Source of the DNA: Ectobius pallidus
Taxonomy: Eukaryota > Arthropoda > Insecta > Blattodea > Ectobiidae
Length of the DNA: 64,000 nt
Assembly (NCBI GenBank): GCA_964059195.1
Contig: CAXKWD010000007.1
Location: forward strand, 63,407,500-63,471,499
Direction: 5' to 3'
Part shown: in pieces, positions 21,300-33,299 of the stretch
Layout: each line of letters begins with the position of its first letter
Numbering within the stretch: the stretch's first letter is position 1
The notes under the pieces: generated by a model
The model's input: only the letters and a program-made list of their open reading frames with translations
Database searches by the model: none
What the model was told of the DNA's origin: nothing
Program-made: the position numbers and the translations under genes

Positions 21300-22550
21300 A
21301 AGTTATGCCAACCTTTATTTATTGGCACTTACAAATCCATTGCAGAATAAAACAAAATACTAAAATTAAATATCCTACCATTGATGCATATTGCATTCAC
21401 TGACGAACTCTCTTTTTATGATTTAAAGTTTCAAAATAGGGATGCGCATTAGATTTGATGGTGCATTAGATTCAAGTAAATACAATAACTTTTTAAAATT
21501 TTCCAGACTGGCTCGAAGGGATGTTGTTCTGCAGTTAATTTTCTTTTACAATTTCTAAGAAGTCATAACACCAATTGTGCTGCAAATTGAATTTTCTTTT
21601 TCAGATGTGAAGTGTGAACAGTTGTTTTAACATTGTTGCGTTGTACGAATTGTAGTGAAGACAGAAATATGTCAAGAAGTTTAGTTTCCTAATTCTAGGT
21701 ACAAGGAACCTGGTGAGCAATAAACTGAAGATTAAATCCTGTTTTATTTCTATGCCAGGTGGTATGACATTGTGCTTCTATTGTGATTGGTGCAAGTGGT
21801 CGACAATTGTTAATGTCAGGTGGATCAAATTAACTCAATGTTAAAACATAGCATTATTTAGATACTTTCTTAAGGTGCAGGAAAAAAATTAATCTCTTTC
21901 TTCTACACTATCTTCCCCCCGTCATTAATCAATATGAGGCTATTTTATGTTCAATAAATAATTAGAATTTTATCCAAACAAATAAAACAGCATTGGTCTT
22001 ATAGGAACTGGTGTATTTTGCATTTTTCAGAACTTGCGGTACACTTTTTGGAAATTTTATAACTGACACTGAGTACTGATGAGTACCAGCCCAACTAAAT
22101 CCCTGTTTACTTCAGTGTGCAGAACCTCAACAAGCAATAAATTATGGTTTTATTATTAAATTTCTTGACTCAGTTTGTTTATACATTAACCAAAGAAATA
22201 AGTGACTTTATATGACTGTATTTAATTACCAGCTAAATGTTCAATCTTCCCTATTATAATTTGTCTTAAAGTCAAAGGGAAAAAGTTTTGCATGTGTATA
22301 AAATTTACAAAATAGCCTTTTTTTTAAAACATATACCATGCTTTTTACTGTTCCAAAATAATATTTTGAAAGATGTTAATTAAAGTGAAATTTGAAGGCT
22401 TATTTTACAACTGTTAACAAGTAGGTTTACAGTTAGTTTAATATAAAATGTCTTAAGGGTAATAAAACACTTTATTAATTCAGAATAATCAGAATTATGA
22501 TTTAACTTAGTAAAATTTTTGTAATTTTTGTAATTTTAGTAAAATTTTTG
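21300..22550. other. Intronic spacer, nothing recognised
   Basis: AT-rich DNA within intron 2 of the OBP-like gene. A near-tandem GTAATTTT/AGTAAAATTTTTGTAA repeat lies at 22506-22555. No exon with suitable phase and Cys content was found on the minus strand. Confidence 0.45.
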
Positions 22551-22556
22551 TAAGTA

Positions 22557-23248
22557 CGAGGCATGTTTTTAAAGTAAGAACTGATAATTATTTTAAAAAT
22601 AACAGAACATTATTTTCCAGACACTTTATTATTATTATTAATTACCTTACACCTTACACTACTTCTCCACATAGTCATCATTGTAATGGGAAACCAGTTT
22701 TTGTATGCCTTCCTCAAAGAATGATGCCACTTGTGATGAAAGCCAAGTCGCACTTCTGTTTCACAACATCATCGTCGTTGAAATGTTTTCCACCAAGGAA
22801 TTTCTTCAGATGAAGAAACAGATGAAAATCGCTTGGTGCCAAATCTGGACTGTAGGGAGGGTGATCGAATTGTTCCCAACCAAATGATGCAATCAGAGCT
22901 TGAATTTGTTTAGGCGTAGAATGCTTTTTGGTTCATGACAATGCTCAACCACACACAGCCAAGCGATTTTCATCTCTTTCTTCATCTGAAGAAATTCCAT
23001 GGGGGAAAACATTTCAATGACGATGATGTCATGAAACAAGAAGTGCAGGGCTTTCATCGCAAGCGGAATCATTCTTTGATGAAGGCATACAAAAATTGGT
23101 TTTCCGTTACAAGTGCCTGAATAAAGATGGTGACTATATGGAGAAATGGTGCAAGGTTTAACACAATGAATGATAATAAAGTATTTTGAAAATAATATTC
23201 TGTTATTTTTAAAAAAATCATCAGTACTTACTTTAAAAACACGCCTTG
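22557..23248. mobile_element. Palindromic mariner derivative (two 3' halves head to head)
   Basis: Both ends carry the same terminus in inverse orientation: CGAGGCATGTTTTTAAAGTA at 22557 and the complement ending CACGCCTTG at 23248, flanked by TA (22555-22556 and 23249-23250). Inside, the left half (about 22890-22640, minus) encodes the end of a mariner transposase (ISTTMML..., EGIQKLVSHYNDDYVEK in shifting frames). The right half (about 22935-23150, plus) encodes VHDNAQPHTA (second acid block), PSDFHLFLHLKKFHGGKHFN, DEGIQKLVFRYKCL and GDYMEKW. Thus both ends are the 3' end of the same element and the 5' half is lost. Intact DDE function is impossible. Confidence 0.7.
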
Positions 23249-23525
23249 TATTTCTCTTCATTTCAAGAGGAGCCAGGGCTCTTGGCCCCCTCCCAGGCTA
23301 CATCTCTGAAGCCAGAAGGAAAATGATGATGTCATTACCAAAATACCGGTACTATGTTTGTAGTTATTCTTCTTATCAATTGTCTGGATTTTCAAGATAG
23401 TTGTACAAAATGGAGTATATATTGGTCAAAACATGTGATTTGTTTGGCTAAAATACATATCCACATACATACTGACAGTACACATTATATCCAAATATTT
23501 AAGTTGAACTTTATCATCCCCTTAC

Positions 23526-23601
23526 CTCTGTCAACTTGATGTTCATTTCTGCATTTTTCATCAACTTCCTTTGCTCTTTCAAAAGCTCTTCCTGAAAACC
23601 C
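23526..23601 (-). CDS. Exon 2 of odorant-binding-protein-like gene
   Basis: A minus-strand exon of 76 nt between acceptor TTTTTTCCTCAG (before 23601) and donor GTAAGG (after 23526). It reads in phase 0 from exon 1: GFSGRAFERAKEVDEKC then RNEHQVDRG, ending in phase 1. GFSGRAF follows directly after the hydrophobic core of the exon 1 signal peptide, as a mature N-terminus should. The helix with a single Cys followed by E-x3-V (KCRNEHQVD) fits helix 1 of classical insect odorant-binding proteins, which bind small hydrophobic ligands in sensillar lymph. Only one Cys of the usual six is in the visible part, so other small secreted proteins remain possible. Confidence 0.68.
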
Positions 23602-23859
23602 CTGAGGAAAAAACACATAACACATTAAAAGCATTAAAATTTTATAATAGAAAATCTTCTACTGTATGCCTGTCTAACATAACACATAAAGGCAGGAACA
23701 CTTTAAAACTGCAAATCTACTTTACTCTATTATAATCTTTGATGATGGAGAGGAACATTAAAGGAAACTAATCGTGTACAAAAATAATAAAACTATTAAG
23801 TATTCTTTTCACAGATAGGCCAACCCAATTTTCTCTCGTTCATGGTTTAAGGTAGAAGC

Positions 23860-23940
23860 CCAATTTACTTTGTAAGAGCATTGGCACGGATAGCCAAAGG
23901 TCCTGGGTTCAAGTCCCAGTGTCAGAGGAATTTTTCTCCT
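23860..23940 (+). repeat. Truncated tRNA-like SINE head
   Basis: GTAAGAGCATTGGCACGGATAGCC, box B GGGTTCAAGTCCC, then GAATTTTTCTCC, matching 17287-17355 (AGAGCATCGGCACGGAGAGCC, box B, GAATTTTTC). The acceptor and most of the D-arm are missing. It lies in intron 1 of the OBP-like gene. Confidence 0.6.
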
Positions 23941-24379
23941 AAAATATTATCATTGTTTAAATTAGTTTCCATAAATCTGTAACAGATCTTAAGTGATTTG
24001 TCTTTCTCCATTTTAAAAATTTTGAGGTGATATTTCATAATTCTTATCATAACTTCTCCTCTACAACTACTACTATTACTACTACTACATCTGCCAAATT
24101 CCAATATTACTATTTTCTTTGGCACCAAATTGGGCAATGCTAAGATTTGTTTCCATCCTAAAGCATGACAGTGTTGGCAACAAGTGTCTCACAAATCACA
24201 AATTGAAGTACTGTATGTAGATCTAAATTTTAATACTGTATTAACTACTAAAATCATTAATTTTCCTGCCATTCCAATCCCTAGTAAAAATGTTAATGAA
24301 TAGGAGACTGGATGTTGAGGACTAAAAATGTCAAAACAGCCATACTCCGCATGTACACAGAAAAGAGGAAACACTACAA

Positions 24380-26210
24380 GAAAACAATAGAAGAAAATAA
24401 ATAGGCCTACCTAAAGAAAGAGGGTAGGATGCTAGTGGAGGAAGCCATGAAATACATATATACATCGCTCTATGCCCAAGGAGACGAACACACAAGCACT
24501 ACATAGATATGAAATGATGGGAATCACACTTCAGCAACATACTCAACAAAGAGGGACCTACATACATCAGAGAAGATTCACAAGACAGCACACCACAAAT
24601 ATTAAAAGAATGGATACCTCTGACCATAGAGGAAGTCAGAAATGCCATCAGCAACTCTAAAGACAAGAAAGAAGTAGGCCTGGATGGGCTCCACAATGAA
24701 TATGTAAAAGACACGGCACACCTGCTAGCCCCAATATGGACAGAACTATATAACAAATGCATTTAAACACCCTCTATACCCAAACAGTGGAGAATATCAA
24801 CTGTAAAGGTATTATATACAGGAAAAGGAGACACCAAGGAAGGTATTATATACAGGAAAAGGAGACACCAAGGACCGGAACAAATATAGAGGCATCGCAT
24901 TGGAAAACAATCCCTTCAAAATTCTCACCAAATTAATAACAGGAAGAATAAGCGAGGAAATAGACGTGCATCTACCAGAAAACCAATTCGGGTTCAGAAA
25001 GGGAAGATCAACCCTAAATGCAATTGAACTCTGGCTAAAGCAAATATGGGAAGCCTTAGAGGAAAATGAAAAATATTATGCTGTCTTCATAGACTTCACA
25101 AAGGCTTTTTACCTGATAAGCAGGAAACCATTGACTGCAAAACTAAAGGAGATGCTAGGTGAAACAGCATATGGACAGATCTATTCACATCAATACTATG
25201 ATGGAACGAAATACACGTCTCAGACAACCTGACCCTATCAGAACCGATAGCCCAATCAAATGGAGTCCTTGCCCCTTGCTGTTTATAGCAGCAACTGAAA
25301 AAATCCTAAGAACCACCCAAAAAGAGGGATTATTTTCGTGCGCATATATGGATGAAATCATAATTGGTTCAACATACATAATAAAACTCCAGGAAACAGT
25401 AAATGACATGGAAATATGGTGCTCCAAACACAAGTTCGACACAACATATCAAAAACAGAGACCATGATCTTTAGGATTGGAGGGAAGGCACCCGCATCAG
25501 CAGTGATACTCATAAGGGACAGAAAATTAAAGATAGTGCCAGACTTCAAATATTTAGGCATCATGTTGCAAACAAGCGCAAAATGCTTCACAAAACACGT
25601 CACAGAGAAGGCAACCAAAGCAATAATGGCCACGCACGAAATTAAAAAAATCATTAGAACCCTTAGCCTATAGACAGCAATGATACTATTCAGAGTAAAA
25701 ATTCTTCCAATACTAACATATGGCATCAAAATCATCTGGCCACATTTAACAACAAATAATCTATCCACCCTAAAAAGGGTGAAAGCAAACTACATAAAGA
25801 AAGCAATAGGAGTATAAAAAATGACATGGTCAAGACCCTCACATCTCCTAGCAAAGGAAACCTTCCTCATAGAAGATCTCAGGAGAAGTGTACCTCTACC
25901 CAACACCTGCACATCAGAAAAACTGCTGGCAACACTAACTGGAAAAAGAGAAGAAGTAGGCCTACAAACAGATTTCTATGGCACAGAAGCCAAGATCATG
26001 GTCAGAGGCAAACTTCGAAATGAGACACGTCATTACAAGATTGGTAGTTGATGGATCTCATCATCTAAAGTGCAAAAACACACATTTCCATGAACCCAAT
26101 ATTGACTGTGAGTGTTTACTATGTGAAAAATCGTGCGATTGGTACCATATTGAACTCTGTACAAAAATAACAAAGACAGTATGTGAATGTGCAAACATGT
26201 AAACCATCAA
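24380..26210 (+). mobile_element. LINE-E, RT with C-terminal zinc knuckle, in intron 1 of the OBP-like gene
   Basis: Plus-strand frames give ILKEWIPLTIEEVRNAISNS then KEVGLDGLHNEYVKD (24600-24710), the RT start, ALENNPFKILTKLITGRI (24898), FGFRKGRSTLNAIELW, YAVFIDFTKAF (catalytic Asp present), then, with shifts, a degraded LPLAVYSS region. The YADD box is degraded to CAYMDEII (25340). The next blocks are FKYLGIMLQTSAKC, LPILTYGIKIIW, and a C-terminal knuckle HLKCKNTHFHEPNIDC-ECLLCEK (26060-26130). The zinc knuckle separates it from the CR1-like LINEs here. At least four frame changes occur. Confidence 0.75.
24806..24873. repeat. 34-bp tandem duplication inside LINE-E
   Basis: AAGGTATTATATACAGGAAA plus AGGAGACACCAAGG starts at 24806 and again at 24840. 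The duplication (34 bp, not a multiple of three) shifts the RT frame. Confidence 0.95.
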
Positions 26211-26600
26211 TGTAAACTATCTTCCAGTGTGTCTAATTGGCTGCAATTTATTTATATATTTAAAATGCACTAAAAATTTAAAATAAGCATTTCAACAGGC
26301 ACTGTATTTAGATTGATTCTTACGACTTTTGAAACAAATATTGTTTATTTACACTAATGTAGGCCTACAAAGGATTAGGGGAATTCGGGGCAAAGTGAAA
26401 TAGTTAATATTCAGTCTTAATTATCTCAACCAAAATAGGCTGTAAAATGGATTTTTTGTTATTATAATGTCCAACAGAGATAGCTCTTTTATCTATGAAA
26501 GGAAAATATCGACCAATGTCTCTGTTCTCTTGTAACATGGATTTATTCATTAGTTTCAACAGCATTTCACTTTGCCCCCTATATGGGGCAAAAAAGTTTT
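26211..26600. repeat. Spacer with 15-bp inverted pair
   Basis: GGGGCAAAGTGAAAT at 26387-26401 is repeated as its inverse ATTTCACTTTGCCCC at 26564-26578. This may mark a 192-bp MITE, but no target duplication is clear. The open frame 26404-26607 spans it and looks like chance. Confidence 0.4.
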
Positions 26601-27130
26601 TCTGCAAAATCCCGGAATTTACACATAAAGTTAAAATTACTCTAACATCTGAACGGTTGAAGATAAAAAGTAAAGTAACATATATTCTTGAAGGAAATTT
26701 AATTCTCTACGACTTCTTTCCTAATGACGTTTTTGTAGGACGAATGACCGAATAATTAGCTAACGAAATAAGGCAAAAAACGCGAGGCAATTTTATTTTT
26801 TTTCAAAATCATCTAATTTTGAGCACGGATATCTCGGAAATTAGGCGAGATAGCGAAAAAATGAATTGAATCAATCTTGTGGGGTATTTTGTCAGCTTTA
26901 ATTTTGTATAGAAGGATCTTAACGCTAGGACCCATATTTTCTGAGATATAAGCGAAAAAACTAAACAAGGGACCTTCTAGGGGCCCCCCTGTCCTCCGCT
27001 CACCTTCTAGGAGTGGGGACTTTTAGTATGTTTACCTCCTTACTAGTCTAAACAATGTCCCAAAGTCAAAAATTGTGTTCCTTCCATTTCCCTCTACAAC
27101 TTTTCAGTGACACGACTAATTTAGAAGTTT
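26600..27130. repeat. Solitary end related to the TAGTCCAG-family arms
   Basis: Contains AAAAAACGCGAGGC, a phrase matching ATATCTCGGAAA..., then GGGACCTTCTAGGGGCCCCC and GGGGACTTTTAGTATGTT (26995-27035), the same modules as the right arm of the element at 14793-17964. The terminus is diverged (CAGTGACACGACTA near 27103-27116 instead of TTGACTGGACTA). No left partner is found, so it is an orphan end. Confidence 0.5.
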
Positions 27131-28347
27131 CGAAATGTAAATTTTGGTATACAGTATTAAAATCGTCCCAGCCATGTTTTAAATAAAAAGTTGCAATAAA
27201 GTGTTTGTGAATAACAATAATAACAACAATAATATTAAATATAAATCAACAATAAAATCAGGTGAACTGTTGTAATAAAGTGCCAAATGTAAAATAAAAC
27301 GATATGTTGTCATGAGAAATGAATTGCATTTGATACATTCTTTCTAATATATTACCATAAAATAGTCACTAAATTAGGCATTACTCCGATAACGGTCAAC
27401 CGATTTGGTCCAATATCAACAGGCTTCTTCCCATGAACGTTATAAATGCGTATACGAAGTTTCATGAAAATCCGATAAAGCGTATTCGAGTTATCGCGTG
27501 TACAGACATACGGACAGATATTTTCCAGACACCACAAAACCTCATAAAGTACCATTCTGGCACTTAATAATTTTGTAACAGAAGCCAAATTCTAAGGTTG
27601 CAAAAAAGAGTTCAACCAAGTCCATAGTAAAATAGCTAACGGATGAATCTAGTATAGCGCCGAGGCCGAAATACTGGATGAGCCCGATCAAGTTTTTGCG
27701 TACGTGGTGCATGCAATATGTTTTTAGAAAAATCTTTCTAAATTACATGAAATGAAATAAAAATACCGTATAAAAAATTATAACGAAAGGTCACGGGGGT
27801 GCCACTTGGTCATGTTCTCAAACTTTCTCCAGCCGCGCGGTTTTGTCTTGTGACGTCACGCGGTTGACAGGCCGCAAGGAATGAAAGGAAAACATGTGAT
27901 TAAAAAATATATATATTTATTATTATTATTATTATAGGCAGCAAGTATCTTGTTGTAAGATGTCAACCTCAAGTGTAATAACTATTCTATTAGGCCATGT
28001 GGGAGAAATTGTAAAAGTCGATGCGGTTTAGTTTAAAAATTGTATCTTTTGAAGCTGTTTTTAGAGGTTTAAATTGAGTCTGCAGATGATGTCGAGATAA
28101 TTTAATGTATTATACTTTAACGAGACAAGACCATTCTATCGTTGTCCTTCGAAATAGGAAGGAAATGTTAATTTTTTCTTAATTCTTCACTAACTACAGT
28201 TTTGCCTTTATTAATACAGTATCATAATACTGTAAATAATTAACACCAATTGACTTTAATGTAGAGTGTGTACATCATTTCTTGTAATAGCCATTTGATG
28301 CAAGGTTTAAAAAACTGTGAGTTATAATTATTTATAAACTACTTGCA
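27131..28347. other. Intronic spacer with repeats
   Basis: 27345-27530 holds a dispersed repeat (ACCATAAAATAGTCACTAAA, CAGGCTTCTTCCCATG) that recurs at 35730-35830. Simple ATT repeats lie at 27205-27240 and 27903-27940. 27830-27870 has a CG-rich stretch including TGACGTCA. No gene recognised. Confidence 0.45.
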
Positions 28348-29350
28348 TCTATATTAATAAAAATGAATTTACAAAAGGGTTGTTGCCGCATCACTTGAGA
28401 ACGGCTCGACCGATTTGGCTGATTTCTTTTTTGTTGTGTTCGTAATTTTCAGGACAAGGTTTGTATGAAAGAAAATTTTTGGAAAATCCACGAGAAAAGT
28501 CGGAAATGTGAAATGAGGCACAGTTAGAGAGTTCTGCTGTCAATTGTTTACATAACGAAAGTATTGTTTACGATGTTCACATAGGGCTTTGGAAACTATA
28601 TTATAATACTGGGCTTTAAAAAATTCTGATACTATCGATGTAATAAATACATTTGTGAAAATAATTCTTGAAGAATAAAATCCACGAAAATAAAGCAGTC
28701 ACATAACTTTCTCTACCCTCGACATGGATAATTTCTCTAATTTCACATGTTGATGTAGAATAAGCGGTCGTATTTCAGGGACAACTTAAGTGTGTGCCAG
28801 TGAGTATGCTATATCGGAAGTCTGTAACAAATCCTATCCACTGATACGTCACTCATAGCTGTAGGTTTTGTATTAGTTGATAAATAGGCCTAGGGATGTT
28901 TATCAGAGGCCCTAAGCATCTAAAAGAAGACATGGAGCATTTTCAGTCCTACGCGCAGTATATTATGTCCCAGACTTTTGGGAAGGAAAGTATGAAAGTG
29001 ATATTGAATTTCTTTTTTACTTCAGCCCCGAAACGGTTGTATGGTAATATGAGAGTCAAGACAATACAATCTTATGTAACCTGAATTTCTTTTTCTTCTT
29101 ATTTGCACTCCTCCCAGGCATGGTGTAGGAAGCAATGGAATGCAACATTCGACATCCTCTATGAGCCATAAAAAGCTATATCTAGCGTTTTCTGAGGGAA
29201 TAGTCTGAGTGTCATATGTAGTTCTTCCTCATTTCGAATTCTACATACATATTATATAAGGACCCAGAGTTTCAACATCGAAAGTCCTCCATAAGTTAAT
29301 TTCATATTACAAAATACAAAACCCGGGCGACGCCGGGCCTTTTAAGCTAG
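28348..29350 (+). mobile_element. Non-autonomous Helitron
   Basis: The 5' terminus TCTATATTAATAAAAATGAA (28348) follows an A. The 3' terminus CTAG (29347-29350) is followed by T, with a hairpin CCCGG-GCGACG-CCGGG ending 9 nt upstream. Insertion between A and T, 5' TC, 3' CTRR and a subterminal hairpin are the defining marks of Helitrons, and no TIR or target duplication is expected. At 1003 bp there is no Rep/helicase; the 62-codon frame at 28896 has no motif. It lies in intron 1 of the OBP-like gene. Confidence 0.78.
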
Positions 29351-29720
29351 TTAAAAATGAAATACTGTTTATGAAAGTGCTTTTTACCTTTGAAAGTTAT
29401 TTAAAATAAGAGAAATGATATTGAAAATAATTTACTATAATCAAGCTTAACACTGTGTAAGGTTTGTCAAATGAGTAATTTGAAGTTTCCATTAATTACT
29501 TCCAGTTTAGATAGAGAGGCAAGTACAAGTATTTTCTTATAGACTCTCCTATACTGAATTTTCCTTTTTATATAGCTAAGGCGCAATAATCATGTAGGCC
29601 TATTAGTTTGAATGAGGAACTATTGCACATAAGATTTATTCATCCCTATGTCACTTTCTTTAGCCCTATAATCGGTAACGGAAGTTGGTGAAAACTCATA
29701 ATGCAGTGAGATCAACTTAC
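29351..29720. other. Intron 1 proximal part, no gene
   Basis: AT-rich. Nothing recognised beyond the donor site GTAAGT of exon 1 (29715-29720, minus strand). Confidence 0.5.
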
Positions 29721-29795
29721 CAAAGACAACTGTACAATTCCAAGAAGCAGCAAAATCGTCGCTGTTATGGTAGGCCTACATTGTAGAGTCTTCAT
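29721..29795 (-). CDS. Exon 1 of odorant-binding-protein-like gene (signal peptide)
   Basis: The minus-strand ATG at 29795-29793 opens a 25-codon exon: MKTLQCRPTITA followed by the hydrophobic stretch TILLLLGIVQLSL, then donor GTAAGT in phase 0. The pattern of positive residues, a Leu/Ile core and a small residue (Gly) supplied by exon 2 is a classical secretion signal. The start is the first ATG after a TATA box 54 nt upstream. Curiously the codons for C-R-P-T contain the genome's over-represented TAGGCCTA word (29771-29778). Together with exons 2 and 3 it forms one frame across two long introns (6.1 and 5.2 kb). Confidence 0.65.
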
Positions 29796-29848
29796 GTTGA
29801 CGTGAAAATGTCAGTGTTGAATTGGGGTTGTCAACTTACCAACCTCAA

Positions 29849-29855
29849 CTTTATA
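29849..29855 (-). promoter_or_regulatory. TATA box of the OBP-like gene
   Basis: TATAAAG on the minus strand, 54 nt before the ATG. A start site about 30 nt downstream (near TTCAACACTG, 29812-29821) would leave a short 5' leader of about 20-25 nt. This is inferred from spacing. Confidence 0.5.
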
Positions 29856-30404
29856 CAGTAGCATTAGCCTTGAGGATGCCAGGGCAGAGGTACTATATTA
29901 ATTCTAAGTCAGGAAGGAAGTTGTTACGAGGTCGGCTTTGATGAGTGGGTATCTTGTCGTACATTTGCACTTAATATCCTATATTGGAAACAAATTGTAC
30001 GTCGTCATCTACAAATAACAGGTTATGTCCCGACATAACCATTGGCTAGCATTGTCAGCGTATGTGGCTTCTTCTATAGTTCTGATTTCAAGACAGGCAT
30101 ATGGTCAAATAATTTATTCACAAGGTACAGAAAAAACAGGCTTAATATTCGTATTCTACTTTACTAATGCAAAAGATAAAGGAAAATTCAAGCATTTTAA
30201 AATAATTATGCTTTTATAGATGAAATTTGACCAGAGATAATAATAAATTATTAATTAAATCAGTTGACTTTTTACTACTGAAGTGTTTCGATTTGACATA
30301 GTCCATTCTGCCTCGTTCTCTTTCATAAGCTGAGGGGAAAAGTCCTGAAGTGTTAAAGGATACATGCACATCTGATTAATTTTTAGCGCAGTATTACATA
30401 TTCT
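29856..30404. other. Upstream region of the OBP-like gene
   Basis: Presumed upstream regulatory region. No gene is recognised, and the small frame at 30025-30219 has no motif. Confidence 0.4.
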
Positions 30405-30700
30405 TGACCACCAGTGTGGTTAACGTCGGTGGCTACGAATCCGCAGGCCCGGGTTTGATCTCCGGTACCTCTGAATAAGGTCTTGAACGGGGTGCATTCA
30501 GCCTCGTAATACAAACTGAGGAGCTACTTGATTGAGAAGTAGCTGCTTCGGTCATGGAAACCATCATTAACGGTCGTGGGTATCGGCATGCTAACCACAC
30601 GCCCCCAATCCTCCTTCTGCATATGGTAGATGACGCAGCGGTAAGATGGTAGGTCTAAGTCCCTTCAGGGAAGTAGCGCCACGGAGTTTAGTTTTTTTTA
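30405..30700 (+). mobile_element. tRNA-derived SINE (second family)
   Basis: The head ACCACCAGTGTGGTTAACGT with box-B-like GGGTTTGATCTCC (30453-30465) is followed by a body with GAACGGGGTGCATTCAGCC, ACTGAGGAGCTACTTGATTG and AAGTAGC, and a T-rich end (GTTTAGTTTTTTTTATTG). This matches the layout of arthropod tRNA-type SINEs. Target duplications are not clear. It differs from the 17232 family. Confidence 0.5.
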
Positions 30701-32207
30701 TTGCATAGGCTAATATTAATCGCTCTCAAGCCCGTAGTAAGTAGTAGCGAGCATAGCACGCAACTAGACTTAAAGCTGGCGATGGATCGAATCACATGAG
30801 AATCCTTCAGGAGGTATTTTCTCCTATGTCGGAAATTTACACCAAGCAATTTCCATAGTAATCCCACGAGAGTTGACGAGTTTATCGTCCTGCGCAGCAG
30901 GAGCGAATTTATCTGATACAACTCGTCAACTCAAGTTGGATTTATTAAGACTATTCCATGAATAAAATGTAACGGATTATATAAATAATAATTACTTTCG
31001 TGCTTTGTTGTATAAAAACAAAACTAACGGTTGTGAGATCACGCCATACTGTGAATCAACCATCCATGAATAGATTCGAGCTACCATGATGTAAATCAGT
31101 GCTACGATGGTGCATATAAGACATGGTTAACATCATTCAGGTAAGCTAACAGCAGAACAGAATAAAAGCACACGAACTGGCTTCCACCGAATCGAAATTG
31201 TGTTCTTAATCAATGTACATTTCTATTATTTCAATTTCCAAACAAGTTATGTTGTATAAAATAATCTGTTTTCGTGTCGCTTAGTGGCAACATCTGACTA
31301 TTAATCATTGTACACTGGTACTCGCGTCTCCAGTAACGAGCAGGCGGTTTTTTCACGGTAAAACACCATCCTCGCGATTCCTATAAGAATATTGCAAGAT
31401 AAACGACCGTCTATATCCGAAGAATTGCTAAACGTTATTGGTCAATATCAAACACGCGGCGTATGAGTTGAATAGTCACGGTAATTGAACAACTACATTC
31501 ATCTCGTCCATCTTATTCTTCGCTTTCTCAATTATCATGCATTTTTTAACAGTTTTTAGTGCATATAATTCCGATGTCTAGTTATAAGCTAAATCATGTG
31601 ATAACTACAATGCAGGAAGGATGGTACATTTGTGTGCAGGAGGGAAGGGACACTGTTTTAATGAGAAATATAGCATCCCATATTTTTTTGCAAATTTGAA
31701 AATGTGTTTTAAGGTATTTTTCTACTATTTCTTAGTGAGATGGGTTGATTTTTGGATATGAAATGCTGTATTTTGAAGTCGAACTTGCTTGCTTCAAAAT
31801 TTTTATGAGAGACTTGTTGTTCCGAGTCACCTGTTATAACTCTCTTGTTGTTATGCTCTATCTAAATGAATTGAAAAATGCATTTTTAAACTTTATGAGG
31901 ATTTCCAACGTTATTTACATGGACATTGAGGCACAAAAAGGTCTGTCCCATACCTCCTTGAATAGTGTCCCATGCCACCTACGCAGGTAGGAGGGATGGG
32001 ACATTTGATAATGCTATAAAAATTTTATTTATCTACAAGGTAAAAAAATTTTTAATCTTCTATATAACATACTTATATCCTGAAGCCAAGCAGTTTTCAG
32101 AAATGCAATCAGTTTTTGCCTATATTAAACAAAAAATAAATAAAAAAGATAATGTAAAGTAAAAACGACCCATCCCTCCACGCTCTCCCCTAATATTATA
32201 GTCTGTG
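30701..32207. other. No recognisable gene
   Basis: 31560-32190 repeats phrases such as GGAGGGATGGGACAT (31988-32002) and its complement CCATCCCTCC (32170), perhaps a decayed element. The open frames at 31745 and 31965 read across this repeat and have no domain. Confidence 0.4.
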
Positions 32208-33299
32208 CAGGGTCACCAGACGTCCCGATTTTACCGCGATAGTGCATACTGTCCCGGTATCCCCAGAAAGTTTCCGGGACGTCCTAATGACCCGGTCTTT
32301 AAGAATCGTTAATTTTGCCAGAAAAAACACACACACATTATATACAATATATATATATTTCGCCAGATAGGCCTAGTATGTTGAAAAAATAGTGTCAATA
32401 TTGTCTTTCAGATTTGCTTCATTGCAGCCTTCCATATTCTATGGATTATTTGTTTCAACCATGGATTTACTTGGCATCTGGCAACAAGCAGGCCCGACGA
32501 GAGGGAGGGGCAGCCAGGACTGTAGCCCCGGGGCCCGGCAGACCAGGTTTTATTTTTTATCTTCTAAATTTACCCTAAAATAAAATTGGTTATAAGTCAA
32601 TAAACACCTTAAGCTATGTTTTATGTGTTTATTTTATCTGCATTGTCTTGTCGTATAACGGTGACACGAAATTAATCAGTTAATCTGAAACGGATGATTC
32701 TTGAAGAAAAATTGCTATTTTTTAAAAGTAGAAGCAGAAATCCTTTTGGACTCAACAGTAGGCCTCACTGACGTTCGGTATTTAAAATAATAATTTTAAA
32801 AAGATTAATTTTGGTACATACAGATAAAATTGTTCCTAATTAGAATATTTTAACGCATTTTTTTTCCGTTTCATGCCCCTTGCTTCCGAATATATGAATC
32901 TTATAGAACCTGAAAAGTGCTAAATCGGACTGAAGGACCTAAAAGGGGCTAAGGAAGACTTTTGCTGAAAACTAGGATTTTTGCTGAAAAACTAGGGGCT
33001 AAAGAGGACTTTTGCAGAAAAAACACAGTTTGTTAATAGATTTTCCAATTAATGCAAAGGAAAATAAAGATGTGAATTTGTGCATTTTAAGAAAAGACGT
33101 AATAAAAATAAATTTATACAACGCACTTAAATTAACAATATATATGTTGCTTTGTCGCTTGTCTGTGTAACTCGGAAATGTGCCGCCTCGCCTTCGCAGG
33201 AAATGAAATTTGAGCAGTCTGCTGTCCAATACTTTGAAATTTGCAACTATTCCATTGTCGTTTCAACTTTCAAATAACAATCGAAATCGAATGCAATAT

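Noticed and set aside
23274..23345. Further OBP exon on the minus strand
   Set aside because: An acceptor-like TTCAG exists, but the frame hits a stop after one codon and the phase does not fit.
27850..27870. CRE-type regulatory site TGACGTCA
   Set aside because: A single short palindrome far from any supported promoter; expected occasionally by chance.
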